Assembly: GCA_964651435.1 (NCBI GenBank)
Contig: CAZYVU010000034.1
Coordinates: 1-34,870 of the forward strand
Direction of reading: 5' to 3'
DNA length: 34,870 nucleotides
Source of the DNA: CAZYVU01 sp964651435
GTDB taxonomy: Bacteria; Desulfobacterota; Syntrophorhabdia; Syntrophorhabdales; CAYQXL01
Shown here: positions 22,229 to 31,047 of the stretch, piece after piece
Numbering within the stretch: position 1 is the stretch's first letter
How the letters are laid out: each line of letters begins with the position of its first letter
Translations under genes and position numbers: made by a program
The notes under the pieces: generated by a model
Told to the model about the DNA's origin: nothing
Databases searched by the model: none
The model's input: the letters and a program-made list of their open reading frames with translations, nothing else

Positions 22229-23434
22229 ATGTTCGGGAAAGACCTTCTTATCACAATGCTTGACGGCGCCAGCATGCAACGATGGAACGACAAGATCAGG
22301 CCCGTTGAACTGCGAGAGCTGGACAAGCAGGCGCACAAGATGATAATTGCTTACGTCCTTGGAAAATTTGAAGAAAACGACGCGCGGTTTTCGTGGATAG
22401 ATATCATTGAGGGAGGTTTTTTCGAATTCCTTGAAAGGCTGGTCATTACGGACCTGAAGCCGCAGATATTTGATCGCATCAGGGAGGACCGGTCCCGGTA
22501 CGCCCGGCTGAAGGAGTGGACCTTCATGAGGCTGGAGCCTATACTCGCCACCATGGGCACCCATGTCTGCAGACGTTTCCGTGACTATTTCGGGAGTGAT
22601 GAAGAGACGCTCGGCAGGAGGATCCTCAGGGCAGCCCACCTCTATGCCACGCGGTGGGAGTTTGACCTTATCGAGCATTTCAACCCGATGGGTCGTGAAA
22701 TGCTGGAAATACGGACCATCCTGCAGGAAAAGCAGGAGCGTTACTATGACCTGCAGGGCATCCAGCAGCTTGCCCTGTACCAGCGCTACAGAGGCTTCAT
22801 CGATCTTTGCGGTCAGCTCCGGTTTCAGCTCCGATGGGCGCACATCAACATGGTGCCGCGCATATCCGTTTTGGGCCACATGCTTATGGTGGCCATTCTC
22901 TCGTACCTCACGTCGGTGGTCATGAGTGCCTGCCCCCGGCGCGCAGCAAACAACTATTTTACCGGCCTCTTCCACGACCTGCCCGAGGTCCTTACGAGGG
23001 ACATCATTTCGCCGGTAAAGCGATCCGTTCAGGGCCTTGACGAGGTGATCAAGGCATACGAGAAGGAGCAGATGGAGAAGGAGGTGTACCGGCTTATCCC
23101 TGAGGACTGGAAGGACGACATCACCATGTTCGTTGAGGATGAGTTTGCGAGCATCGTAACCATCGACGGCAAAAGGACCGTCAAGACATGGACCGACATA
23201 TCGGAACACTTTAACGAAGACCGTTTCAACCCCCGGGACGGTGAGCTCGTGAAGGTTATGGATGACCTCGTGGCGCTCACGGAGGCCACGGCTGCGCTGG
23301 GTAACGGTATCCAGTCGAGAGCCCTGAGGGAGGCCGAAGACGGTATCAGGCGGAAATATGAAGACTTAAAGGCCTGCGGAATCGACTTCGGCCGGCTCTT
23401 TCGGGATCTATCGGCACCGGCGCCGGAGCTCTGA
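22229..23434 (+). CDS. HD-domain phosphohydrolase, YfbR-like C-terminal domain
   Basis: A 401-residue protein whose middle section carries an HD metal site: H217 in SVLGHMLMV, then H249-D250 in LFHDLPEVLTRDIISPVK, the pattern of YfbR-type 5'-deoxynucleotidases and related HD enzymes; a conserved aspartate such as in MDDLVALTEA would complete the site. The N-terminal 200 residues are helical and charged, and include DKQAHKMIIAYVLGKF; I do not recognise a named domain there. Substrate is unknown; nucleotides are the likeliest for the fold. It starts a new transcription unit opposite the flavoprotein, and is 73 nt upstream of ftsH. Confidence 0.82.
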   Translation: MFGKDLLITMLDGASMQRWNDKIRPVELRELDKQAHKMIIAYVLGKFEENDARFSWIDIIEGGFFEFLERLVITDLKPQIFDRIREDRSRYARLKEWTFMRLEPILATMGTHVCRRFRDYFGSDEETLGRRILRAAHLYATRWEFDLIEHFNPMGREMLEIRTILQEKQERYYDLQGIQQLALYQRYRGFIDLCGQLRFQLRWAHINMVPRISVLGHMLMVAILSYLTSVVMSACPRRAANNYFTGLFHDLPEVLTRDIISPVKRSVQGLDEVIKAYEKEQMEKEVYRLIPEDWKDDITMFVEDEFASIVTIDGKRTVKTWTDISEHFNEDRFNPRDGELVKVMDDLVALTEATAALGNGIQSRALREAEDGIRRKYEDLKACGIDFGRLFRDLSAPAPEL

Positions 23435-23507
23435 GAGAGACGGCACAAAATGCGTCTATATCGCTTAACTCGGTTGAAAACAAAAGGCTTTTGTGGTAGA
23501 ACCATTC

Positions 23508-25331
23508 ATGCCGAAAAACATCAACCTGAATCCCGTCAACAGGAACCTCTTTATCTGGCTGCTCGTCGTTCTGCTGGGCCTTTTTGTTTTTAACGTATAT
23601 TACAAACCGAAAAAACAGTACGACACGGTCATTTTCAGCGATTTTATGAAGGCCGTTCAGGCCAACGAAGTCCAGTCGGTGACCATCCAGGGAAAGAACA
23701 TCTTCGGGCTCTTTAAGGACGGTAAGGAGTTCAAGAGTTATGCGCCCGACGACCCGGACCTGGTGAAAGGATTGAGGGAGCATAGCGTCAAGATCACGGC
23801 CAAACCCGATGAGGAAGGGGGTTTTTGGCAAAATATGATTATCTCCTGGTTGCCCATGCTCTTGCTCATCGGCGTCTGGATCTTTTTTATGCGGCAGATG
23901 CAGGCAGGCGGCGGGAAGGCCATGGCCTTCGGGAAAAGCCGGGCCAGGCTGGTGAACGGAAAGGAGAACAAGGTTACCTTCCGCGACGTGGCAGGCATCG
24001 ATGAGGCCAAGGAGGAGCTGCAGGAAATAATCGATTTTCTCGTCGACCCGAAGAAGTTCACCAAGCTTGGTGGGAGGATCCCCAAGGGTGTTTTGCTGGT
24101 TGGGCCGCCGGGTACGGGCAAGACCCTTCTTGCACGGGCCATTGCCGGTGAGGCCGATGTGCCCTTTTTCAGCATCAGCGGCTCCGATTTTGTGGAGATG
24201 TTTGTGGGTGTCGGCGCATCACGGGTGCGCGATCTCTTTACTCAGGGCAAAAAGAATGCGCCCTGCATCATCTTTATCGATGAAATCGATGCCGTGGGGC
24301 GGCACCGGGGAGCCGGTCTCGGCGGCGGCCACGACGAAAGAGAACAGACACTGAACCAACTGCTTGTGGAGATGGACGGTTTTGAATCGAATGAGGGCGT
24401 CATCGTCATGGCCGCAACGAATAGGCCCGATGTCCTCGATCCGGCCCTTCTCAGGCCCGGACGCTTTGACAGGCAGATCATCGTTCACATACCGGACGTG
24501 AAAGGGCGCGAGGCCATTCTTGGCGTTCACAGCCGGAAGACAGTCGTTTCCGGCAACATCGATCTCTCCGTCATCGCCCGGGGCACGCCGGGATTCTCCG
24601 GTGCGGACCTCGAAAACCTGGTCAACGAAGCGGCCCTCATAGCTGCCAGACGGGGCAAGGCGGAGATCGAGATGGAGGACTTTGAGCACGCGAAGGACAA
24701 GGTCCTTATGGGCGTGGAGCGCCGGAGCATGATCATACCCTTTGAGGAGCGCCGGAACGCGGCCTACCACGAGGCCGGTCATGCCCTCGTTGCAAAAATG
24801 ATCCCAGGTTCGGATCCCATTCATAAGGTGACCATCATACCCCGGGGCCGTGCCCTCGGCATCACGCAGCAGCTTCCCATAGATGAGAGGCATACATATT
24901 CGAAGAGCTATCTGCTCGACAACATTACGATCCTCCTCGGAGGCAGGGTGGCGGAGAAGCTCGTCCTCAATCACGAGACGACAGGCGCCGGCAACGACAT
25001 CGAAAGGGCTACGGAGATTGCCCGAAAGATGGTTTGCGAGTGGGGAATGAGCGAAACCCTGGGTACCCTTTCCTTCGGCAGGAACGAGGAGCCCATTTTT
25101 CTCGGCAGAGAGATAGGGCGTCACCGAGATTTCAGCGAGGACACGGCACAGCAGATCGATAAGGAGCTGAGAAAGATCGTAAGCGACTGCTATGAGCGGG
25201 CACAGGGCATTGTGCTGCAGGAAATGGAATCCCTGCACGCCATAGCCGGTAAGCTGCTTGAAAAGGAAGCCCTTGACGGCCAGGAAATAGACGCCATCAT
25301 CGAGGAAACCCATGCCAAGGGAGCTGCCTAA
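23508..25331 (+). CDS. ftsH: ATP-dependent zinc metalloprotease FtsH
   Basis: A 607-residue membrane AAA+ protease degrading misfolded membrane proteins and short-lived regulators. Two transmembrane helices (about 13-31 and 109-128) flank a periplasmic segment; then come Walker A GPPGTGKT (199-206), the pore FVGVGASRVR (232-241), Walker B IIFIDEID (254-261), the SRH with ATNRPDVLDPALLRPGRFDR (303-322), and the zinc site HEAGH (421-425). I prefer the ATG at 23508 because it gives the usual short N-terminal tail; GTG at 23493 would add five residues. Ribosome sites for both are weak. folP overlaps its 3' end by 20 nt. Confidence 0.97.
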   Translation: MPKNINLNPVNRNLFIWLLVVLLGLFVFNVYYKPKKQYDTVIFSDFMKAVQANEVQSVTIQGKNIFGLFKDGKEFKSYAPDDPDLVKGLREHSVKITAKPDEEGGFWQNMIISWLPMLLLIGVWIFFMRQMQAGGGKAMAFGKSRARLVNGKENKVTFRDVAGIDEAKEELQEIIDFLVDPKKFTKLGGRIPKGVLLVGPPGTGKTLLARAIAGEADVPFFSISGSDFVEMFVGVGASRVRDLFTQGKKNAPCIIFIDEIDAVGRHRGAGLGGGHDEREQTLNQLLVEMDGFESNEGVIVMAATNRPDVLDPALLRPGRFDRQIIVHIPDVKGREAILGVHSRKTVVSGNIDLSVIARGTPGFSGADLENLVNEAALIAARRGKAEIEMEDFEHAKDKVLMGVERRSMIIPFEERRNAAYHEAGHALVAKMIPGSDPIHKVTIIPRGRALGITQQLPIDERHTYSKSYLLDNITILLGGRVAEKLVLNHETTGAGNDIERATEIARKMVCEWGMSETLGTLSFGRNEEPIFLGREIGRHRDFSEDTAQQIDKELRKIVSDCYERAQGIVLQEMESLHAIAGKLLEKEALDGQEIDAIIEETHAKGAA

Positions 25332-26130
25332 GAGCGGCAGGCCGCTTGTGATGGGGGTGGTCAACGTTACCCCCGACTCCTTTTTTGACGGCGGAAGATA
25401 TTTTGACCCGGAAAGGGCCGTCGCTCATGCCTTGAACCTCGTCGGCACCGGTGCTGATATGGTAGACATCGGTGGTGAGTCGACGCGGCCCGGCTCCGAT
25501 CCGGTGCCCCTTCAGGAAGAATTAAACCGCATACGACCTGTTGTCAGGGGGCTGCGCAATGTCAGCGATGTCTTTATCTCCATAGATACGACAAAAGCGG
25601 AGGTGGCCCTGGAGGCCATCGACCTGGGCGCCGATATGGTAAACGACGTGAGCGGATTGACCTTTGACAAAGAGATGGCGCCCGTGGTGGGACAGGCGGG
25701 TGCCTCCGTGGTTGTTATGCATATGAAGGGAAGGCCCCGAAACATGCAGGAGAACCCCTGTTACGAGGATGTCATCGGAGAGATCACGTCATTTTTTCGG
25801 GAGAGGATTTCCTACCTTCAGGATCATGGGGTCGATGTCGGGCGCATCGTGCTGGACCCGGGCATCGGTTTCGGAAAGAGGCTCAAGGACAACCTGGCTA
25901 TAATTAAGCTCCTCCATCGCTTCAAGGTATTCGGAAGGCCCATTCTCGTCGGAACGTCCATGAAATCTTTTATAGAGATGGCGACGGGCGGATCAATGGA
26001 GGACCGGCGCGTCGGCACAGTTGCCAGCGTGGCCGTGGCCCTTTGGAACGGTGCCGATATAGTGAGGGTGCACGACGTTGCAGCGGCGCGGAGGGTTGTC
26101 GACCTCGTCTGCGCCATTAAGGAGTCATGA
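25312..26130 (+). CDS. folP: Dihydropteroate synthase
   Basis: A 272-residue TIM-barrel enzyme joining p-aminobenzoate to dihydropterin pyrophosphate in folate synthesis, the sulfonamide target. Signatures: GVVNVTPDSFFDGG (15-28), DIGGESTRPGS (about 52-62), NDVSGL, and LDPGIGFGK (about 183-191). The ATG lies inside ftsH, and the stop overlaps cdaA by 4 nt. ftsH-folP-cdaA is a widely conserved order in deltaproteobacteria and Firmicutes. Folate made here would serve GlyA at 13 kb. Confidence 0.96.
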   Translation: MPRELPKSGRPLVMGVVNVTPDSFFDGGRYFDPERAVAHALNLVGTGADMVDIGGESTRPGSDPVPLQEELNRIRPVVRGLRNVSDVFISIDTTKAEVALEAIDLGADMVNDVSGLTFDKEMAPVVGQAGASVVVMHMKGRPRNMQENPCYEDVIGEITSFFRERISYLQDHGVDVGRIVLDPGIGFGKRLKDNLAIIKLLHRFKVFGRPILVGTSMKSFIEMATGGSMEDRRVGTVASVAVALWNGADIVRVHDVAAARRVVDLVCAIKES

Positions 26131-26876
26131 CAGGATTTCCGGCAAACCTGCGGTGGCAGGACTGTGTTGACATAGCCGTAGTGGCTTTCGTCATCTATCG
26201 GATACTTCTGCTCATCAAGGGGACCCGGGCCCGCCAACTCATTGTGGGCCTTATCGTGGTGCTTTTTACGTTCTACGTTTCGCGGCGCCTCGAGCTCTTT
26301 ACCTTGAGCTGGTTGCTCAACAACTTCATGGCCTCCATAGTCGTTGTCATCGTGGTTATATTCCAGGACGACATCCGGAGGCTTCTCCTTTCCCTGGGGC
26401 GCAACCCTCTCTTTCGAAGGATCACCTACGTGGAGGAAAGCCTTCTCTTCGACGAGATTGTCAATGCCTGCACCGTCATGGCCACAAAGAGGACGGGCGC
26501 CCTGATCGTCATGGAGCGGGAGGTAGGCCTCGAAGAGTTTATGGAGATCGGTGTCCGTCTCGATGCGCAGGTTAATGCGGAGCTTATTCTGAGCATTTTT
26601 CAGTCGACCTCCCCCCTTCACGACGGGGCGATCATTATTCGGGAGGGGAGGATTCGGGCTGCAGGGTGCATACTGCCACTGACGATGAAGGAGGGCATTG
26701 GAAAGGATTTCGGGACGCGGCACAGGGCGGCCATCGGCATCACGGAGGTGACCGATGCCATTGCCATCGTCGTTTCCGAGGAGAGAGGGATAGTCTCTTA
26801 CGCATATCGCGGGAGCATCTTTACGGGCATAGACGGTGACGCCCTTATTGCGGTGCTTCAAGATCTGACAGCCTGA
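26127..26876 (+). CDS. cdaA: Diadenylate cyclase CdaA
   Basis: A 249-residue membrane-bound c-di-AMP synthase. Three hydrophobic helices (about 13-30, 37-52, 65-80) precede the DisA_N catalytic domain (about 100-240), which has the two hallmark motifs DGA (166-168, in LHDGAIII) and RHR (198-200, in GTRHRAAIG). The second messenger controls potassium and osmotic balance and wall homeostasis. The ATGA overlap with folP and the cdaR gene 13 nt downstream mark the usual regulator pair; the third member, glmM, is absent here. Confidence 0.95.
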   Translation: MTGFPANLRWQDCVDIAVVAFVIYRILLLIKGTRARQLIVGLIVVLFTFYVSRRLELFTLSWLLNNFMASIVVVIVVIFQDDIRRLLLSLGRNPLFRRITYVEESLLFDEIVNACTVMATKRTGALIVMEREVGLEEFMEIGVRLDAQVNAELILSIFQSTSPLHDGAIIIREGRIRAAGCILPLTMKEGIGKDFGTRHRAAIGITEVTDAIAIVVSEERGIVSYAYRGSIFTGIDGDALIAVLQDLTA

Positions 26877-26889
26877 GGGCGATGGAACC

Positions 26890-27531
26890 ATGAAGGGATT
26901 TCGCTACCTCATTACGGATAACATGAAGCTGAAGCTGGTGGCTGTGCTGATGGCCGTCATGCTCTGGTTTGCAATTGCCCAGATGGGAGAGTCGAAGCTG
27001 AGCATTTCCGTCCGCGTGGTGCCGCAAGGCCTCCCTCGCCACATGATCCTCAAGACCATCGATCCCGACTACGTGCTGGTAACGGTCAACGGGCCGGTGT
27101 CGGCCTTGAAAAACCTGAAGGCGAAAGACCTCGCCGTTACCGTCAACCTCTTTTCGGCCAAGGAAGGCAGCCTGCAGTACACGCTCAGCAACGCCAACGT
27201 GACGGTGCCCGGGGGAATCAAGATAGAAGAGATCAAGCCGGAGCAGATCCTGCTGGACATCGACAGGGTCCTGGAGAAAAGGCTCAAAGTTGTTGTAAAA
27301 TTAGATCAACGGTGGGAGCACATTTACCGTGTGCGCTCATTTACGCCTACGCACGTCACCGTCGAGGGCGCCGCTGATGCGCTGAGGCACGTGACGACCA
27401 TCGAAACCGCCCCCATTGATGTATCATTCGAAGGGGAGGAGGAGGTGCAGGAAGTGGGGCTGCAGACGGAAGGCCTATCGCTCCGAGCGGTAAGGCCCGA
27501 AACGGTGCGGGTGACCCTGAGGCGTCAGTGA
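26890..27531 (+). CDS. cdaR: YbbR-domain protein, CdaA regulator (CdaR)
   Basis: A 213-residue membrane-anchored protein with one N-terminal helix (about 12-30, KLKLVAVLMAVMLWFAIA) and two YbbR repeats in the periplasmic part (about 35-115 and 120-210). Known YbbR proteins bind CdaA and modulate c-di-AMP output. The gene is shorter than the four-repeat Bacillus protein but normal for proteobacterial forms. It follows cdaA directly; a 70-nt gap separates it from pdxJ, where glmM would lie in many genomes. Confidence 0.9.
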   Translation: MKGFRYLITDNMKLKLVAVLMAVMLWFAIAQMGESKLSISVRVVPQGLPRHMILKTIDPDYVLVTVNGPVSALKNLKAKDLAVTVNLFSAKEGSLQYTLSNANVTVPGGIKIEEIKPEQILLDIDRVLEKRLKVVVKLDQRWEHIYRVRSFTPTHVTVEGAADALRHVTTIETAPIDVSFEGEEEVQEVGLQTEGLSLRAVRPETVRVTLRRQ

Positions 27532-27601
27532 AAGGAATGCGGACCCGCCCCGCGTTGTCGGCACGTCGTGAGCAGGTAAGACTATTGCATGGAGGAAGGG
27601 T

Positions 27602-28318
27602 ATGCCGGAACTGATGGTGAATATAGATCACGTAGCCACGTTGCGACAGGCGAGAGGAACCTCTTTTCCCGACCCCGTATACGCCGCGGGAATCGCTGAA
27701 ATGGCCGGCGCATCGGGCATCATTGTGCATCTTCGGGAGGATCGCCGCCACATCAACGACAGAGACGTGCGGATCTTAAAGGATGTGGTGCGGACGAAGC
27801 TCAACCTGGAGATGGCGGCCACGCCGGAAATGGTTGAGATCGCCAGAGCGGCGAAACCTTACATGGTGACATTGGTGCCCGAAAAGCGACAGGAGTTGAC
27901 GACGGAAGGCGGGCTTGACGTGGTCGGGCTGAAGGGCCGTCTTGGGTTGGTCGTAGCGGGGCTGCGCGAAGCCGGTATTAAGGTGAGCCTCTTTGTCGAC
28001 CCCGAGGCCGGCCAGGTCAATGCGTCGAAGGCTGTAGGGGCAGACATGATCGAGATTCACACGGGCGCTTTTGCCGACGCTCCCTCCGATGAGGACCGGG
28101 TGAAAGAGTTGGAGAAGGTGATAGATGCGGCCAGAAGGGGAAAGGGCCTGGGCATGGGAGTGAATGCCGGGCATGGGCTCCACTACCACAACGTGCGACC
28201 GGTGGCGGCCATCCCGGAGGTGGACGAGCTGAGTATCGGCCACAGCATTATAGCCAGGGCCGTTTTCGTAGGACTCGACAGGGCGATCAGGGACATGGTT
28301 GCGTTGATAAAACGGTAG
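27602..28318 (+). CDS. pdxJ: Pyridoxine 5'-phosphate synthase
   Basis: A 238-residue TIM-barrel enzyme condensing 1-deoxyxylulose 5-phosphate with aminoacetone phosphate to give pyridoxine 5'-phosphate. Visible: VNIDHVATLRQARG (6-19), HLREDRRHI, the EIHTGAFAD block, GMGVNAGHGLHYHN near 180-193 and ELSIGHSIIARAVFVGL near the C-terminus. All belong to the family's phosphate and substrate sites. GGAGGAAGG precedes the ATG. It supplies the deoxyxylulose-type PLP route used by NifS, GlyA and IlvE of this window. Confidence 0.97.
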   Translation: MPELMVNIDHVATLRQARGTSFPDPVYAAGIAEMAGASGIIVHLREDRRHINDRDVRILKDVVRTKLNLEMAATPEMVEIARAAKPYMVTLVPEKRQELTTEGGLDVVGLKGRLGLVVAGLREAGIKVSLFVDPEAGQVNASKAVGADMIEIHTGAFADAPSDEDRVKELEKVIDAARRGKGLGMGVNAGHGLHYHNVRPVAAIPEVDELSIGHSIIARAVFVGLDRAIRDMVALIKR

Positions 28319-28636
28319 AGAGTACATAGGAAACGGTGGACGGCGAACGATAAGAAGTAAACGCTGATGAGTGATGAGTGCGGGAAACGGACAGTGACTG
28401 ACGACTGGGATAAAGATATGTGTTGCGGCTACGGGGCGGCCATGAAGTGGTTGCACGAGAACCGTGCACTTCTTGAGGAAGACGGAGATATGAACATGGA
28501 CAAAGAGCGCGGAATAGGCGCCGGCGGCTCGGAAGGTTGTTCTCCGAACCCCGAACTCTTCGGCCACTCCGAACCCCAAACCCCGAGCAAGGATCATGAC
28601 TGCCCCGTATCGGGTTTGCCACATCAAGGCCACGCA
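28319..28636. other. Repeat-rich stretch upstream of acpS; coding status uncertain
   Basis: This 318-bp stretch is in frame with acpS from an ATG at 28367 and could be read as a 90-residue extension. Against this, the ATG lies inside GATGAGT repeated twice (28366-28379) with looser 7-bp periodicity around it, and a second heptamer-like tract (CCGAACC, CCGAACT, then looser copies) covers 28544-28585. Between them, a block at about 28418-28515 reads like protein (MCCGYGAAMKWLHENRALL) and carries plausible codons. Palindromes TGCACG/CGTGCA and GCCAC/GTGGC also occur. No terminator or promoter was found. I treat it mainly as intergenic with repeats. Confidence 0.5.
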
Positions 28637-29062
28637 GTGGCCGCTCGTCAAACGAAGTGCTCCTCAAGCGTCAGCGCTCCTCCAATCTTTCTTTCCGTCG
28701 GTATCGACATCGTCGAGGTGGCAAGGATAGAGTCAGCCATAGCGAGGCACGGCCAGCGGTTTCTGGAACGGGTTTTCACGGCCCGAGAGCTCGGTTACGC
28801 ATTGGCCAAACGACGGTACGCCGAAACGCTGGCAGGTAGGTTTGCGGCCAAAGAGGCGTTCATGAAAGCCTTAGGCCGCCGCATCCCCTGGCGGGCAGTG
28901 GAGGTGGGCAGCTCCGGCGGCATTCCTTTCGTCACGTTCGGAGGAGAGGTGTTTCCGGGTGTCAGCATTTCCCACGAGCGGTCTCACGCCGTGGCCGTTT
29001 TCGTGGCGGGCGGGGCCATCTTCTCTGGTGACGGCGGGCCGCAAGGGGAGGGTGCGTTGTGA
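28637..29062 (+). CDS. acpS: Holo-[acyl-carrier-protein] synthase AcpS
   Basis: The AcpS domain starts at about residue 22 with SVGIDIVEVARIESAI and has GRFAAKEAFMKALG, carrying the Mg-binding aspartate (GID) and glutamate (KEA) that define the family, followed by ISHERSHAVAVFV. It transfers 4'-phosphopantetheine from CoA to the serine of AcpP (S36, encoded at 11.1 kb). The start is uncertain: I chose GTG 28637 because AAGG lies 7 nt upstream, giving 141 residues, near the normal 120-130. Other in-frame starts (TTG 28616, ATG 28490, 28418, 28367) give longer N-termini through repeat-rich DNA. The stop overlaps the nnr GTG. Confidence 0.85.
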   Translation: MAARQTKCSSSVSAPPIFLSVGIDIVEVARIESAIARHGQRFLERVFTARELGYALAKRRYAETLAGRFAAKEAFMKALGRRIPWRAVEVGSSGGIPFVTFGGEVFPGVSISHERSHAVAVFVAGGAIFSGDGGPQGEGAL

Positions 29063-30636
29063 AGGTGCTATCGCCGGGCCGAATGGCCCGTTACGACCGC
29101 TACGCCATAGAAACGTGGGGCATACCCTCTGCTGTACTTATGGAAAATGCGGGCAGAAGCCTCTACCGGCTCATGAAGGACCGGTATCTGAACGACAGAA
29201 GGAGCGTGGCGATAGTCTGTGGAAAGGGGAACAACGGCGGCGACGGATTCGTCGTAGCCCGTTACGCCCTGAGGGACGGCTATCGTACGAGGGCTCTTCT
29301 GCTTGGCAGGCGGGAAGACCTTCAGGGCGATGCAGCCCTGAACATGGGGCTCTTTGCCTCCCTGGGAGGCGAGATCGTCGAGGTGGGGGAAGGGGGGGGC
29401 GGCGTGTCCGTTGCCCTCGCCCACTCCGACATTGTTGTCGATGCCATCTTCGGGACGGGGCTCTCGAAAGAGGTTGCAGGGAGGGAACGGGATGCCATCG
29501 AACACATCAACGCCTGCGGGAAAGCGGTCATTGCCGTCGACATTCCGTCGGGCATCGACGGGCGCTCGGGCAGACCCCTCGGGGCTGCCGTCAAGGCTGA
29601 CCACACCTACACCTTTGCCTACCCCAAGCCGGGCCATTTTCTGCATCCCGGTGCCTTTAACCGGGGCAGGCTCACAGTCGTCGACATCTCCCTTCCCCCG
29701 GAGGCGGAATCGCTTCTGGGCCATGACGGAGAGGTTGTCGACGGGGGCCTGCTGAGGTCCTTCCTCAAGGCCCGGGTCCCGTGGGCGCACAAAGGAACCT
29801 ATGGTCATGTGGCCGTTCTGGCCGGTTCCCCCGGAAAGACGGGGGCGGCACATATGGCCTCCATGGCCGCGCTCAAGATAGGCGCCGGCCTTGTAACGCT
29901 CCTTACGCCGGCATCGCTGAACCCCATCATGGAGGTAAAGCTGACGGAGGTGATGACGCAGCCCGTTGAGGACGAGGGCAGCGGGTATTTCCTCCTTTCC
30001 GGGGCGGACGAGATCCTGAGGCTTCTGGCCGACAAAGATGTGCTCATCGTGGGCCCCGGCCTCTCGCAGCATCGCGAGACCATGGAGTTGGTGCGAAAGG
30101 TATACCGGTCCTGGGAAAAGCCCATTGTCGTGGATGCCGACGGCATCAATGCCTTTGGCGGACACAGGGAGGATATCAATGCCGCCGGCGACAGGGCGAT
30201 TTTCACACCCCATCCGGGAGAGCTGGCTCGGCTCATCGGATCTTCGCCGGCTCATATCAACGCAGATAGAGTGGCGACTGCAGAGCAATGCGTGAAGGAG
30301 CTCGGTGTGAACGTGGTGCTGAAGGGGTCCCCGACCGTGATAGCAAGCCCCGACGGTGACATATTTTTCAACCCCACGGGCAACCCCGCCCTCGCCAAGG
30401 GAGGAAGCGGCGATATTCTGACGGGGTTTTTGGGAGGCCTTGTTTCCCAGGGATACAGCCCTGTTCAATCGGCCATTTTTGCCGCCTACCTGCACGGTTA
30501 TATTGCCGACAGATGGGTCGGGGAAGAAGGGACGGATATGGACCTCGTTGCGGGAGACCTCCTTATGGGAACCGGGCGTGCGCTGCGAGAGGTGCGTGAT
30601 GGAACGGAACGACTATATTTCGAAAAGTCCCTCTGA
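29059..30636 (+). CDS. nnr: Bifunctional NAD(P)HX epimerase / ADP-dependent NAD(P)HX dehydratase
   Basis: A 525-residue repair enzyme that restores hydrated NADH and NADPH. The N-terminal epimerase (YjeF_N, about 1-215) has MENAGR (28-33), CGKGNNGGDGFV (54-65) and DIPSGIDG (161-168); the C-terminal ribokinase-like dehydratase (about 225-515) has HKGTYGHVAVLAGS (244-257), TPHPGELARL (383-392) and the GGSGDILTG loop (448-456). Start is GTG in a GTGA overlap with acpS. Full two-domain length. tsaE begins inside its 3' end, the common nnr-tsaE order. Confidence 0.95.
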   Translation: MKVLSPGRMARYDRYAIETWGIPSAVLMENAGRSLYRLMKDRYLNDRRSVAIVCGKGNNGGDGFVVARYALRDGYRTRALLLGRREDLQGDAALNMGLFASLGGEIVEVGEGGGGVSVALAHSDIVVDAIFGTGLSKEVAGRERDAIEHINACGKAVIAVDIPSGIDGRSGRPLGAAVKADHTYTFAYPKPGHFLHPGAFNRGRLTVVDISLPPEAESLLGHDGEVVDGGLLRSFLKARVPWAHKGTYGHVAVLAGSPGKTGAAHMASMAALKIGAGLVTLLTPASLNPIMEVKLTEVMTQPVEDEGSGYFLLSGADEILRLLADKDVLIVGPGLSQHRETMELVRKVYRSWEKPIVVDADGINAFGGHREDINAAGDRAIFTPHPGELARLIGSSPAHINADRVATAEQCVKELGVNVVLKGSPTVIASPDGDIFFNPTGNPALAKGGSGDILTGFLGGLVSQGYSPVQSAIFAAYLHGYIADRWVGEEGTDMDLVAGDLLMGTGRALREVRDGTERLYFEKSL

Positions 30637-31027
30637 TACCTGGGAGATTGGTGACGCCATCGGGCGTCGGGCCCGGACAGGAGAGATCTATGCCCTGTAC
30701 GGCGAACTGGGGGCCGGCAAGACGCAGTTGGTCAAGGGCATTGCCAGGGGCCTCGGTATCGAGGATTGGGAGTATGTCGTCAGCCCGTCCTTTACCCTCA
30801 TGAACCTTTACGAGGGGCGGCTCCGTCTCTGTCATGTCGATCTCTACAGGATCGACGAAGGCGAGGCAGAGCTGCTCGATGTGGCGGAATTTCTTGATGA
30901 TGGCATTGTTGTCGTGGAGTGGGCCGAACGGGGCAACTGGGACGAAAAGATTACACGGATCTTCCTGGAGGTCCTTGATGAAGACAAGAGGAAAATAGTC
31001 GTTCAGCGACAGTCTCCTTTAGAATAG
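30599..31027 (+). CDS. tsaE: tRNA threonylcarbamoyladenosine biosynthesis ATPase TsaE
   Basis: A 142-residue P-loop ATPase that energises t6A37 formation with TsaB, TsaC and TsaD. Motifs: Walker A GELGAGKT (35-42), switch-like SPSFTLMN (62-69), HVDLYRI (79-85) and VVEWAERG (105-112). I set the start at ATG 30599, with GAGAGG 6 nt upstream; longer in-frame readings are within nnr. The 38-nt overlap with nnr signals coupled translation. The t6A base it helps to make is the substrate of MtaB, encoded at about 4.2 kb. tsaB and tsaD are not in the window. Confidence 0.94.
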   Translation: MERNDYISKSPSDTWEIGDAIGRRARTGEIYALYGELGAGKTQLVKGIARGLGIEDWEYVVSPSFTLMNLYEGRLRLCHVDLYRIDEGEAELLDVAEFLDDGIVVVEWAERGNWDEKITRIFLEVLDEDKRKIVVQRQSPLE

Positions 31028-31047
31028 TGTAAGGATGGAGGTATAGA

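Noticed and set aside
23435..23507. Terminator or promoter between the HD gene and ftsH
   Set aside because: ACAAAAG/CTTTTGT around a single base is a palindrome with no usable loop, and TTGAAA has no matching -10 at proper spacing, so neither is called.
29068..30495. Minus-strand frame of 475 codons
   Set aside because: Exactly opposite the nnr gene, whose two domains are complete.
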